NCBI GenBank assembly: GCA_033675545.1
Contig: JAWDGP010001105.1
Coordinates: forward strand, 332,501 to 396,500
From: Elysia crispata
Lineage: Eukaryota > Mollusca > Gastropoda > Plakobranchidae
DNA: 64,000 nucleotides
Direction of reading: 5' to 3'
Position 1 is the first letter of the stretch, and each line of letters begins with the position of its first letter. Below the pieces are notes generated by a model, which did no database searches, was not told where the DNA came from, and worked only from the letters and a program-made list of their open reading frames with translations. This document shows positions 53,934 through 64,000 of this stretch, piece after piece. Both the position numbers and the translations under genes were made by a program.

Positions 53934-56373
53934 CTGTTACACTGGCTGTCTATTTGGTTTAACACCTTTTAACAGCTGCACCTTTCCACAATTTCAAAAC
54001 TTTATTATCAGTTGAGGAAATAAACATTATTACGTTTGCCCCTCTTCCCACCCACTAAGGTTTAAGTTCAGCATATGGCACCAAGATGTCGGTAGAGAGA
54101 AATAGCAGCTTCACACATATACACATTTTATTGCGATATGGAGGAGATATAAGAATGCATTTCAAAGATATCTTTGAACATCTATGTTTTGAAATTTTAT
54201 GATTTTATTTAAAGATTTTCAAATGAAATCCAACTAGCACTTCTTTTCTTGGTATTTCAAAATTTATTTATTGAATGTTCGCGAGACTTCTGAAGAGAGT
54301 GTGAACACAAAATCACAACGGTTTTTATGGTTATAATTATTCTGTTCAAAACATTTTAAATCTACAGATTTGACGGGATAATTTCTTAAGAACAAAAACG
54401 TAAAATCTAAAATAAAAAGAAAAACGATTTAAAAAACCAATGAACATGAAAATATTGCTAGCAAAGCAAGGATTTTTTTTTAAAGTGCTGTTCATTTTAA
54501 AATGGAAACAGGTGGAAAAAGGCAAAGCTGCATTAAAAATGTTTCCTTCATTATGTTTTATGAATATCCCCAGAATGTTTATACATGCGAATACTGCCAG
54601 AAATAACACGCAGTTCTAAAATAAACAATTCAGATGAACAGCTCTTAAAATTATATGCTTAGCTGTATCAAAGATTCTCTGGTATCTACCATTTGGGACA
54701 CTGGGCTACTTGCAACAGATAAATAAAATATAACAATCTATCCTCTTTATAAATCCACTGAATGCGCTTTGAGATAAGGCTGAGAAACTGGAAATCAGAT
54801 GTAGAGAGAATTTATCAGCTGCCAGGGCTATTTCAAATTATAAATGCATGAGCTGCGAAATATCATGAAAATAGCACACAAAAAGATTATGCAGTTTATG
54901 GATTCAATCTCGATCTATCAAAGGAATCCTTTTTACTGCAGGCTTTATACCACTGTGGAATATCTATAATGTAAAGGGGGCGCAAAGGTATTTAGAACAA
55001 CCTACCGTTCGCATCACAGGAATATAATTATATAGGCATGGCTTTAAATTCATCCACACAATTTTACCCTTGCTTCTTTCATGTATTCTCAATTTGACCT
55101 TCACCCTCATCTCCCTTCCCCTTTTCGATCTCTTCTTTTTTATCATAATTTTTATGCACTTTTTTTTTCGTCTGCCTCTCTCGCAGAGCTATCAAGTTTT
55201 TACCTCTTCATTTAATTATTATAATTCCAGTTTTGACTTATCTCCTGTTCTATCTTTCCGTCTCTCTCGGTCACTTACGGTACTTTCATCTCTTATTCAC
55301 CCATTCACGTTAACCTCTTCTCTAATAGCTCTGCCTAGGCTTATCGTTTTTATCCTCTTTAACTTGAGTAATATTTATCTTCCTAGTAAGACCCATTTAC
55401 TGTATGCCTTTGCCTCTCTTATCACGTTCTTCATTCCACGTATTTTGGTCGATGTTTTGAAATAACATCTCGTTATTCTCTTCGCTCATCAGCAGCTTAC
55501 CCTCCCATGTTGCTGCTTTCCCACTCATTTTATCCTCTGACTGCCTATTAATATATCTGCCTGTCTGTTGATCTCTAACTCACTCTTCCCTACTCTAGCT
55601 ATCCATCTATCTATTCATTTATCTCTCTTCCTTTATCTATCTCTCGAACACAAACGCACTGTTTCTTTCTGTCTCTCCTTCTAGCACTAATCTAGTTCAA
55701 CGATTTTCTATGCCATACATCTTTCCTTTTTTTTCCACCTCATCTCGTTGACGAATATCTCAATTTCCGTTCCAGAAAGCCTGAGCGATTTTTTTGGGGC
55801 CTGCGTCTCCTCTAATGCCGCGACCGCTGGATTTGGTCCGCGAAACAATCTGCCGTCACAGAGCGAAGGTTGCCGCCAAAGATAGATTATAACCAGGGGT
55901 GAAAAAAATAGATCCTAAAAAAACTGGTGAGATTCTCGGGAATAGAAGAACAAATTTTATGAAGAAAGATCACTTGTTTTAAACATTTTTTCAATATTTT
56001 GCCAAATTCTTTTCGCAGCGAAATGGTCTAGCTTTGATTTGATTCACACAGATCAAGATAAATCGTCTTTCGAAACAAAACTTGAAAAAAAGGATAAGTT
56101 TGATTTTTGTTAAAATAAAAACAGAGATGAATGCATCGAAAAGAATCAACGTAGACCCTTGAGTACATATTATCGAAGATTATGATAGGAAGGCATTGAC
56201 TTCAGACATGGCGAGGGAGTTTTCTGGCTTGACAGTTTTATCAAATTGGATTATGGGTGTAAAACTGGCTTTCAGAGACGGTAAAAGTTTGCAAGCTTGT
56301 GGGCTTGTGATTAAGAGGAAGGGATCTCAGAAAAAGAGGGGAAACAGACAGGCAGGCAGAAACAGGGGGTAAG
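53934..56373. other. No gene called
   Basis: AT-rich, with a pyrimidine-rich stretch at 55.07-55.75 kb. On the minus strand at 55501-55508 an ATG in good context is followed after two more bases of codon by GTAAGC, a possible first coding exon (M-G-), but it is too short to call. Confidence 0.45.
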
Positions 56374-56417
56374 AGAGAGAAAGAAAGAAAGAAAGAGGAA
56401 GAAAGAGAGGGAGAGAG

Positions 56418-56486
<69 letters not shown>
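56374..56486. repeat. GAAA/GA microsatellite
   Basis: GAAA units pass into a pure GA run. Confidence 0.95.
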
Positions 56487-56489
<3 letters not shown>

Positions 56490-57960
56490 AGGTATGCTGC
56501 ATAAACGGTTAAATAAAATAAACACAGATATAGATTTATTTTGATTGATATGTAAATAACCAAGAGAGAATGACGTACACATTTCTATAATTTGATTTAT
56601 AACTTCTATCTGACCTCGAGAATTTCGGCATTTTCCAGGCTCTCTGAGCCTCCACACCACCCGCTATCGGTGTAACAGGCTCAAATCGATACGAGGGAAC
56701 TGGTCCACACAAATTTTGACAAAACACAACGGGAAATTGTTTCAGCAGAAAGCGAAAGAAATTGCAAAGCATAAGAGATGTGTATGGATGGGTTGATTTT
56801 GAAAGGGGGGAGTAGGGGGTGGGGGGTGGGGGGGAGGTGGGGGGGAATTAAGCTTTGACACATCGCATACAGAAAATGGGGACCAACAGGAATGGAAGGA
56901 AGCCTGTTTTCCAGAAATTCTCTTACTCGAGAAAACGTTTTGAAGGAGAAACAAGGAAGCTGTGAAAAATGTTAAACAATGTTTAACGAGAGTATGGGTT
57001 TAAACAATACAAAGAAACAGAAACACATGCCGCATATTGAACATATAAAATGAGAAGAAACATGCTCACAAAACTTTTTATAATGTTCTAAAAACTACGG
57101 CTGCTGTCTTTTTCTCCACCTGCATCGTATTGAGTTTCAAAGCATTTCAAAATTCTGTCTGTTTGAGTAAATGATATGGAAGAAAAAGAAAAAAAAAAGA
57201 GCAGAAAGTAAGCTAAAATTGGCTTATCACACACCGCTTTCGGTTCCATTTATCATACGACAAGAAAGTAGAAAAGGAAAAGTGGGAGAAGTGTGTGGAG
57301 ACGAAGGAAAAACAGAACTCGAATTTACTTTTTCGTAGACAGACAGAGAAAAGTAGACAGAAAGAACTCTACACAGTTTAAATTTGCTAACCTAGAAGAA
57401 AAAAATTGTCTTATTCTCTTCCCACCTCCCCCTTCCACATTTCACCTTTTAAAAACAATAATTAGGTAAATAAATAAATAAAAACTCCCTTTTTTTCTTG
57501 TCTGCCTCAGGTATAATTATCAGTTATTCTGAACACGTTGTTTGCTCACTAAACTGTCCAAAATCATAGCGCTGAATACATTTGATTTCCAGGATTGAAA
57601 TTGGATAACTTCATATCTCTCTGTAATATTAAAAAAAAATATAAGCTTATAATTGATCTTCATAGACTTTACTTTATTTCTCTTTGCAATAATAGATTTA
57701 AAAAATAAAAATATGTGAGTCTCTATTGCAAAAAGAAGTTTAAGTGTTACCGGTTTTTTTTTTTTTTAAATGTCATCAACGCGCAACAACAACAACAGAT
57801 TCTCACATTGCGCACCAGGAGTTATTTTGATTCGTCAAGAAATTCAAATTAGAGGGGAGGAAATTTCCCCGCAATTCTCGGAGATTTTTGTTTTTAATCT
57901 CGCAAAATAACGCGAGACACACGAGCTGCGAATGTTGTGTCAGTTTTGTCTCCCTCACAG
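56487..57960. other. No gene called
   Basis: Mixed sequence with a G-rich run near 56.80-56.85 kb. The minus strand at 56.59-56.72 kb is open in more than one frame without recognisable domains. Confidence 0.45.
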
Positions 57961-58008
57961 GTCCAATTTCGCTCACCAGGAAACAGAAACGTGATTTGGC
58001 AAATCTGG
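57961..58008 (+). other. Candidate internal exon, 48 nt
   Basis: TTTTGTCTCCCTCACAG, a near-ideal acceptor, precedes and GG|GTGAGC follows 48 bases. Two frames are open: VQFRSPGNRNVIWQIW (phase 0) and PISLTRKQKRDLANLG (phase 1). The second frame stays open for 40 codons beyond the donor. The product is unknown. Confidence 0.3.
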
Positions 58009-58264
58009 GTGAGCATAACAAGCTTAGTGAGTCTCGGTTGTCATCGGGAGCCTCGCTCTACTGGCACCGTCGTCAGAGGAGGGGGGGGGGAGAGAGAGTG
58101 GGGATGAGGCTGGAGAAATGGTTATGTTTCTGATGGAGGAGAGGGAAGGAGAGAAATAATGAGAGGAAGGAAGGAGAGAAATGGCGGATAATGATGACTG
58201 AGGTATTATGGGAAAATAGAAAAGTGGGAGTAACAGGTGGGAACAGGAACTCAGCAACAAATAA

Positions 58265-58275
58265 GGAGAGAAAGA

Positions 58276-58328
<53 letters not shown>

Positions 58329-58361
58329 AGAGAGAGTGAGAGAGAGAGTGAGAGAAAGAGC
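58265..58361. repeat. (GA)n microsatellite
   Basis: GA with GAGT and GGGA interruptions. Confidence 0.95.
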
Positions 58362-60068
58362 AAAGAAGCAGGGAAAACAAGCATAAGCAAGCCAAAGAGC
58401 GACTAAAAAAAGAGGCCCATTAAAAGGGTAAAAGAGGGGGGAAAGGAAAAGAGATATACACACTTGAAGATAGAATGATAGAGTTCAAGGAAATGAGGAA
58501 GAAAGACAGAACTAGACACAAAAAAAGTACAAAAAACTAAATAGAAGAAAAGGCTGGTGTTGAAAACAAGGGGGAAGGAAAGTTAAAAACAGATGTATGG
58601 GACAGAAAAGAGATCCTAGATTTTAACTTTTATGAAGGTAGACAGAGAGAGATCCAAATCTTACAGAGCCCCTTGGTGTTTTAGATGTAACGTGAGAGGA
58701 AAACGGTCGAGGGAAGCGGAGAGGTTCTCATGTTTTTATACTGTCTCGCCCCAAAGCCGCGGGCGCGAATAAAATATGATTGTGTTTATCAAAACGAGGC
58801 TAGGGCAAACATAAAGTGACAATTTCGTTATTGGTTCTGAGTGGTGCGAGACGCGGGAAGAATACAGATTTCTCGGAAAAATAACGATTGCTGGGAGAAT
58901 TATAAAGAATTGCATTATTTTTTTGTTTTTAAAGTGTTAATTCACTTCCGCATGTGATTTGAAAAAAACAAAACAACACAGAGTGTATGAATCACCGTTG
59001 GAAAGGTCTAAAACGTATTATAGATGCAAAGATTTTTGAAAGATTTGTACATGCAAAAAAAATTACAACAAATACAACTACATTTTTTAAGCTAAACAAT
59101 TTGAATAGAAAAGTCTCTTTTCACACCCTCCACTCTTTTTTGTCTCCCTCCATATAAAGTGAATACACACAAGCTCAGAAGCGTAAAAGAAAAACTAACA
59201 ATGCACACACAATCGAACAAAATGATTCTTGATACGAACCCCGACAAAAGAATCAAAAGGGGAAAAAATGAATGAGAGCTAAAAAGAAAAACAAAACAAA
59301 AACAGTCAATAGTTACAAAACTCGTTGGTGAGTTGGGTATTTTGAGTAGGCCAGTGGTTTTATCTGATAACAGTGGTCTACATGGCGACTTGTGTGTATA
59401 CTGGATTAAACATTTTCATGTTTTCTACCATGTCATTAAGATTTCCTGAGATTTTATTGTGTTAATAGGGCTGTGTGAAAAACAATAAAAATTCTTTATA
59501 ACCACATTTGTAAGGAAAAGATTACATTGTATAATAATTGATTTTTAATGAAACTCTTTTTGACAAATTGGATCTCCAAAGCCGTGGCTTGAAGTAATCT
59601 ACTTTGACATGATCCAAGATGCGTCACTGGATTGCATGAAGCTTGCTAGTTTATAAGACCGATACATCGCAATAAAGCTTATCTGAGGGTTTACGGTAGA
59701 AGAGAGTCTTTAAACATTGCAATTATCTATAAACGATCTCTTAGTTTTTCTTTTATAAATTTCTTCTACGATATTGATTTTTTAGGACAAAAACTGTAAG
59801 CATATCCATCCATAAATAATGTGTTACACCCGTTATATCTTGCATTAAGCCATTCTTCCTTACTTTCTTTATGAGCTCTCGTCTCAGTTTGACTTATTTC
59901 TTTAAATTTTGTTCTTCCATCGCTATCTCTTACTCTATCATTTAGTTCATTTTAGGTAGTCACATCACAGCTCAACCAAGAAAGCAAATTATAGTCTTCT
60001 TTCTCTTTCTCTCTACCTGTTAATCTTCTTTCTGTGTTTGTCTCTGTATCTGTTGTATATCTACCCTT

Positions 60069-60069
<1 letters not shown>
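58362..60069. other. No feature recognised
   Basis: AT-rich spacer with purine-rich stretches near 58.4-58.6 kb. No coding segment is supported. Confidence 0.55.

Positions 60070-60155
<86 letters not shown>
60070..60155. repeat. (CT)n microsatellite
   Basis: About 85 bases of CT. Confidence 0.95.
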
Positions 60156-60161
<6 letters not shown>

Positions 60162-60489
60162 TTCCCTCACATTCTTGCTGTGTGCATTTCTATTTGAGTC
60201 CTCCTTCTTGTCTATTTATGTGGATCTCTGTCTGGCTGACTCTGTCTGTCTGTCTGTCTGTACAAAAGCGCAATTAGGGCGAAGCACACAATGTTAAACT
60301 GCGGGCCAAGAATAGATACAATGCAACTAAAAATGTACGTAAGAAACTTTTGCCTTTAATGAGGCTTCATCGGAAATGTGTATTATTTCTTTCCCTGTCC
60401 AGGAGTTTTAAGATTCTGAGTCTGCTCCTGTCATCTAAGGTTTTGTATTCATATTATTTCATAGGCACACAACATACGTCTTTAAGGTC

Positions 60490-60552
60490 TCTCACACTAT
60501 CAAGTTGTGCTCTCACACTATCAAGTTGTGCTCTCAGACTATCAAGTTGTGC
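60490..60552. repeat. 21-bp tandem repeat, three copies
   Basis: TCTCACACTATCAAGTTGTG plus C is repeated at 60490, 60511 and 60532, the third copy with one change (CAC to CAG). The period is seven codons, so any reading frame keeps phase (S-H-T-I-K-L-C in one plus frame). Confidence 0.95.
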
Positions 60553-60635
60553 TATAGTGTTGTGTTTTTAACTTTTCTATTTCGATGTTTCTCTCTGTGT
60601 CTCTTGTTGTCTGACTGTCTCTCTGTCTGTCTCAG

Positions 60636-60645
<10 letters not shown>

Positions 60646-60669
<24 letters not shown>
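60646..60669. repeat. (CA)n microsatellite
   Basis: A short CA run after a CT stretch. Confidence 0.9.
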
Positions 60670-60815
60670 TCACACACTGTATTTCTATCCCCATGCGCCG
60701 TCACCCGTGTCTGGTACATGTACCGAGCACCGTCCAACCATGTCGCCACGACTGCTCGATAACAGAGAAGACGTCATTGTTTGAGCCAGTGTAAAACTGG
60801 TTGGTTTCTCTACAG

Positions 60816-60905
60816 CCTGGCTGCACCATGTGCATCCGCTCATCGACTCATCACCTACTGTTTTGTGTGCACAGCAACGGCTGCAATTATACCCAGGCAT
60901 TACTG
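60816..60905 (+). other. Candidate Cys-containing exon, 90 nt
   Basis: GGTTTCTCTACAG precedes 30 open codons, PGCTMCIRSSTHHLLFCVHS then NGCNYTQALL, ending at CTG|GTGACA, a weak donor. The patch is GC-richer than its flanks. Both strands are largely open here. No family is recognised. Confidence 0.25.
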
Positions 60906-61059
60906 GTGACATTTCGCTTGAACCATATATAGAAGAAAATGAGGCCCACCTGCTATTCTTGGTGAAAATTAGTATGAAAACATACATGTCGTGAGGAAAG
61001 TATGCATTGTCTGTAGTTGAGGGTATAAATACACGGAATCTAGATATCGTCATTGCGAC

Positions 61060-64000
61060 ACACCTAACGCTACTGGTTTAAACAAAAAGAACAGAAAATC
61101 GTTATCGTAGTAGGAAAAATTCCACTTGGTCAATATGAACTTAGAATAAGACAACTGTGAGGATAGTCTCATTACGTTTATTATTATTATTTTTTTTAAT
61201 CGACACACCCTTCTACATCGACTTCCAACTTTCATACCCATTCTATCATCTTATGTTATTTTTTACTCTCATGTTCCTTTTCCCTTGAAAAACAAGCTCA
61301 AAAAATCGTGTGGATTAAAAAAAAAAAACCTCACGACCTAAAAGCAAAAGTTCCCAGCAAATACTGCTTATATTGCTACAGATGGGATTTTAGAGAAAAA
61401 AGACCTAAATTTTTTTTTACAAAATTATCATCTAAAAGCATTAAAACTTTCTTGATAGCAGAGCCAAGAGCGTTTCAAAATTAGTTTTTGGGAATTAATT
61501 CAAGATGACTGATACCAAGAAATTCAAATGCATCTCTAAAATTTCCATTTTCTTCATCATAGCTGAAATTTTAAATTCATCATAATCTTATTTGGAATTA
61601 TTTTCTTTTCAATTTTTTACGAGCTCTGTCTCGGACAAAGCGTGGGATCAAAGATAACCGTTACAGGGTTGAATTAAAGTTCTTCTGATCAGTTCACGTC
61701 TGAACAACAATAAAAAACTAAAAGTCTTCATTACACTTCAATGAAATGCTTTAAAACTAGAAGACGAAAAAAAACAATAAATAAATGAAAAAAGAATTTG
61801 AAGTGAGCCTTAAATCTAATAATCTGGGAAATATTTGAAATGAATGGAAAATATAGACGAGTGCACTCATTTTAAAAAAAATGATATTTCCTTCAGATTA
61901 TTAGAATAGTTATTTCAAAATATACATTATTGAACGCTATGACCCTGCTTCAGTTGTTAAAGGTGTTTTGAATAGTGAAAATAACCTCCTGCTGACTGTG
62001 AAAAAATTAATTCATGTTCTTGGGGTTTCCAATGTTGTAAAAGTCGACTAATTTCAGCATCCTGAATCTTTTGAACTATTGTAAAAGTACTATGAAATAA
62101 TTCTTAATGTACACATTTTTGAAAGGCTTAAAATACGAATTGACTAATATTCTTTCTGCAAGTATTATCATTTAGTTACGCTGAGAAGGGAATGGTCTCA
62201 CAGGAGTATAAAAAAATAAACGACAGGATCAAATACAAATTTATGAAGAAAAAAAATGTTCTTTGTTTTCTCTTGGCTTATTTTTATCTTTAATAAAATA
62301 TAAACCCTATCGCCTTCAGCAACCTGTAGTGATATCACCGATTAGCAGCTATGATGATATACAAGATTTCCTTGTCTAAAGGCCATAATTAATATCTATT
62401 AACAGAGAATTTCTTTACTTTTTTTTTAAATGTTGAAAGAGAAAATCCTTTTACTACATGGCCTACACCATTAACTCTACGCATTTTTTGTTCAAAGACT
62501 AATTACCTGGTGCCTTTACAATATAAAACAAAATTTATGAAAACAACCTCTGAATTCGCTTGTCTCTGATAAATTTTTAAACTATGAACTGCTATTAATT
62601 ATGCGATAACCATTTTTTCCAGTTTTTGTGTTTGCCAAAAGTATCGACAATTAAGAGAAGTGTAAACCTTGCATTTGGCATAGATCATTAATTGATCGTT
62701 TCCTCTGATATATTCATCAGAATTCCGTCTATGTCAATGTAACCAGCCCTTCCCTTTTTCAAACCACACGCCTTCCTTTACATCACACGTGGATTTCTAT
62801 CAATTGTATCTTTTGTCCCAACTTTGTGTAACAATTTCAATCTGGGTGTGAGCAAACAGTTTCCATTGACCTGTGCCTCACATCCATCTAAATCTCAGCC
62901 TGTGTGTCCTGTAGCTCGGATTGTTTTGAACCCGGTCTCTCTTCACCACTGGCTTTAGAGAGGCGAAGAGGGACCGGAGAGTTACGCTTCACGTGGAAAT
63001 GTGGCGTGAGGTTTGAGGAAGCTTGCCCTGTACTCTAGATTAGTGTCCATATATACTACCCTCGGTCATTCTAGCCATCGCACTGAACTGTAGCCCTGAA
63101 TAAATCGTTCGATAAATTAAGCCTATGGGCTCAGAACATAGTACTGAAAGAGTGATACATGGAAGATACATGGATCTCCCCATTGAAGTTACGATTGAAA
63201 TTATTTACATCCCTCTCCTTTAGCTAATCTTTTTTTTTTTAAGTTTTAACCTGATTGTGGTTGCAACCACTGCAATTTTCGCTGACATCTGAATTTTTGG
63301 ACTTGAAGATTTTTTGTCCTTCCTTTTGCAAGGATACAAGTCTAAGATTTTCCGCAATGAAGGTTGTCAGCTTCTTTTGTAAGATCCAAACCAATTTATC
63401 GTTTCTCTTTATTCATTATTATGTGGACAAAAAATAAATAGACAGGTATGAATTCTCGCAAGTCTGTGCATTTTAATGCACATTTTGTTGGTCTTCATCA
63501 GCGTTTAAAATCATATTCATATACCATGTGTAAAGATTCTAGTTTATTATTTTTCAAACCGAATGTTTTCGGATCGGCTTTATTTTCCACCATCTTTTCA
63601 AAACAGAGGTGACTTTCTGTCGCTTACTGAGACATAAGAGGGTTCAGAAGTTTTGTGTACAAGGATACAAAATGTGAAATAAACCTTGGATATCTATAGC
63701 TAAAATCAGATCTTTAAAAAAAACAATTACAGTATTTGAGACATTTTTCCTTATAAAGAAGATAAATTTAAACTTGAAAGTTTCAAAAATGAAGAAGAGA
63801 CTCTTTATGATGAATCTCATCTCCTGACAATGGGAAGTATATCGCCTCCTAAAAACAGTTAATTAATGAAAAGATTTTAAATAAATTTACTGCAGAGCGA
63901 ATTAGTGTATACTGGACAGTTCCTACCAAGGGTTGCTGCCACTCGTTTACTCTAACCTTATTGTAAAACTAATTCCTCGATGCAGCCGACACTGGGAGGA
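61060..64000. other. No feature recognised
   Basis: AT-rich DNA with short homopolymers and a small GC-richer patch near 62.85-63.05 kb. No supported coding segment or structured repeat. Confidence 0.6.

Overview
The window looks like gene-poor, AT-rich (about 35-38% GC by eye) animal nuclear DNA. It has very long introns and an extreme load of long microsatellites: about thirty GA/CT tracts of 50-150 bp, ACT, AAT, AGT and CTT trinucleotide arrays of 100-550 bp, and an ATGT array of nearly 500 bp. There are no bacterial operons, ribosome-binding sites or dense ORFs. This texture plus a metazoan transporter gene suggests a lophotrochozoan, most likely a mollusc and perhaps a gastropod. The taxonomic call is an inference, not something read from a marker gene.

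The one gene recognised with confidence is on the minus strand: the 5' end of a choline-transporter-like gene (CTL/SLC44A family, nearest CTL1/SLC44A1). Coding exon 1 (22750-22779) and exon 2 (3400-3501) join in phase across an intron of 19,248 bp. They give a Cys-rich start followed by the family's N-terminal R-G-C-T-D-I motif and the start of TM1. The rest of the gene should lie left of base 1. Intron 1 holds most of the repeats in the left third, plus a GC-rich, CRE/CCAAT-bearing patch (13.85-14.13 kb) that could be an alternative promoter and first exon.

Right of 22.8 kb no gene could be named. Several exon-like segments have good splice sites and compatible phases. On the minus strand these are 53862-53933, 52463-52519, 48552-48591 and 46654-46791 (a membrane helix, a basic helix, then a Tyr/Arg-rich repeat), plus two in-phase microexons at 45480-45499 and 42766-42788. 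On the plus strand they are 33060-33113 joined to a terminal exon at 34741-34821 (polyadenylation signal at 35071) or alternatively 35370-35564, with isolated exon-like segments at 24697, 38632, 57961 and 60816. These are hypotheses needing RNA evidence. In 64 kb some well-formed splice pairs are expected by chance.

A dense cluster of housekeeping-type promoter motifs (AP-1, two CCAAT boxes, two ETS sites, CRE-like, YY1, GC box) lies at 51985-52136. It overlaps a 56-codon ORF followed by AATAAA. A TATA/CCAAT region at 44.4-44.6 kb followed by direct repeats resembles an LTR or a stand-alone promoter. The last 3 kb and most spacers between repeats are unannotated AT-rich DNA. No tRNA, rRNA, CRISPR array or intact transposon was found.
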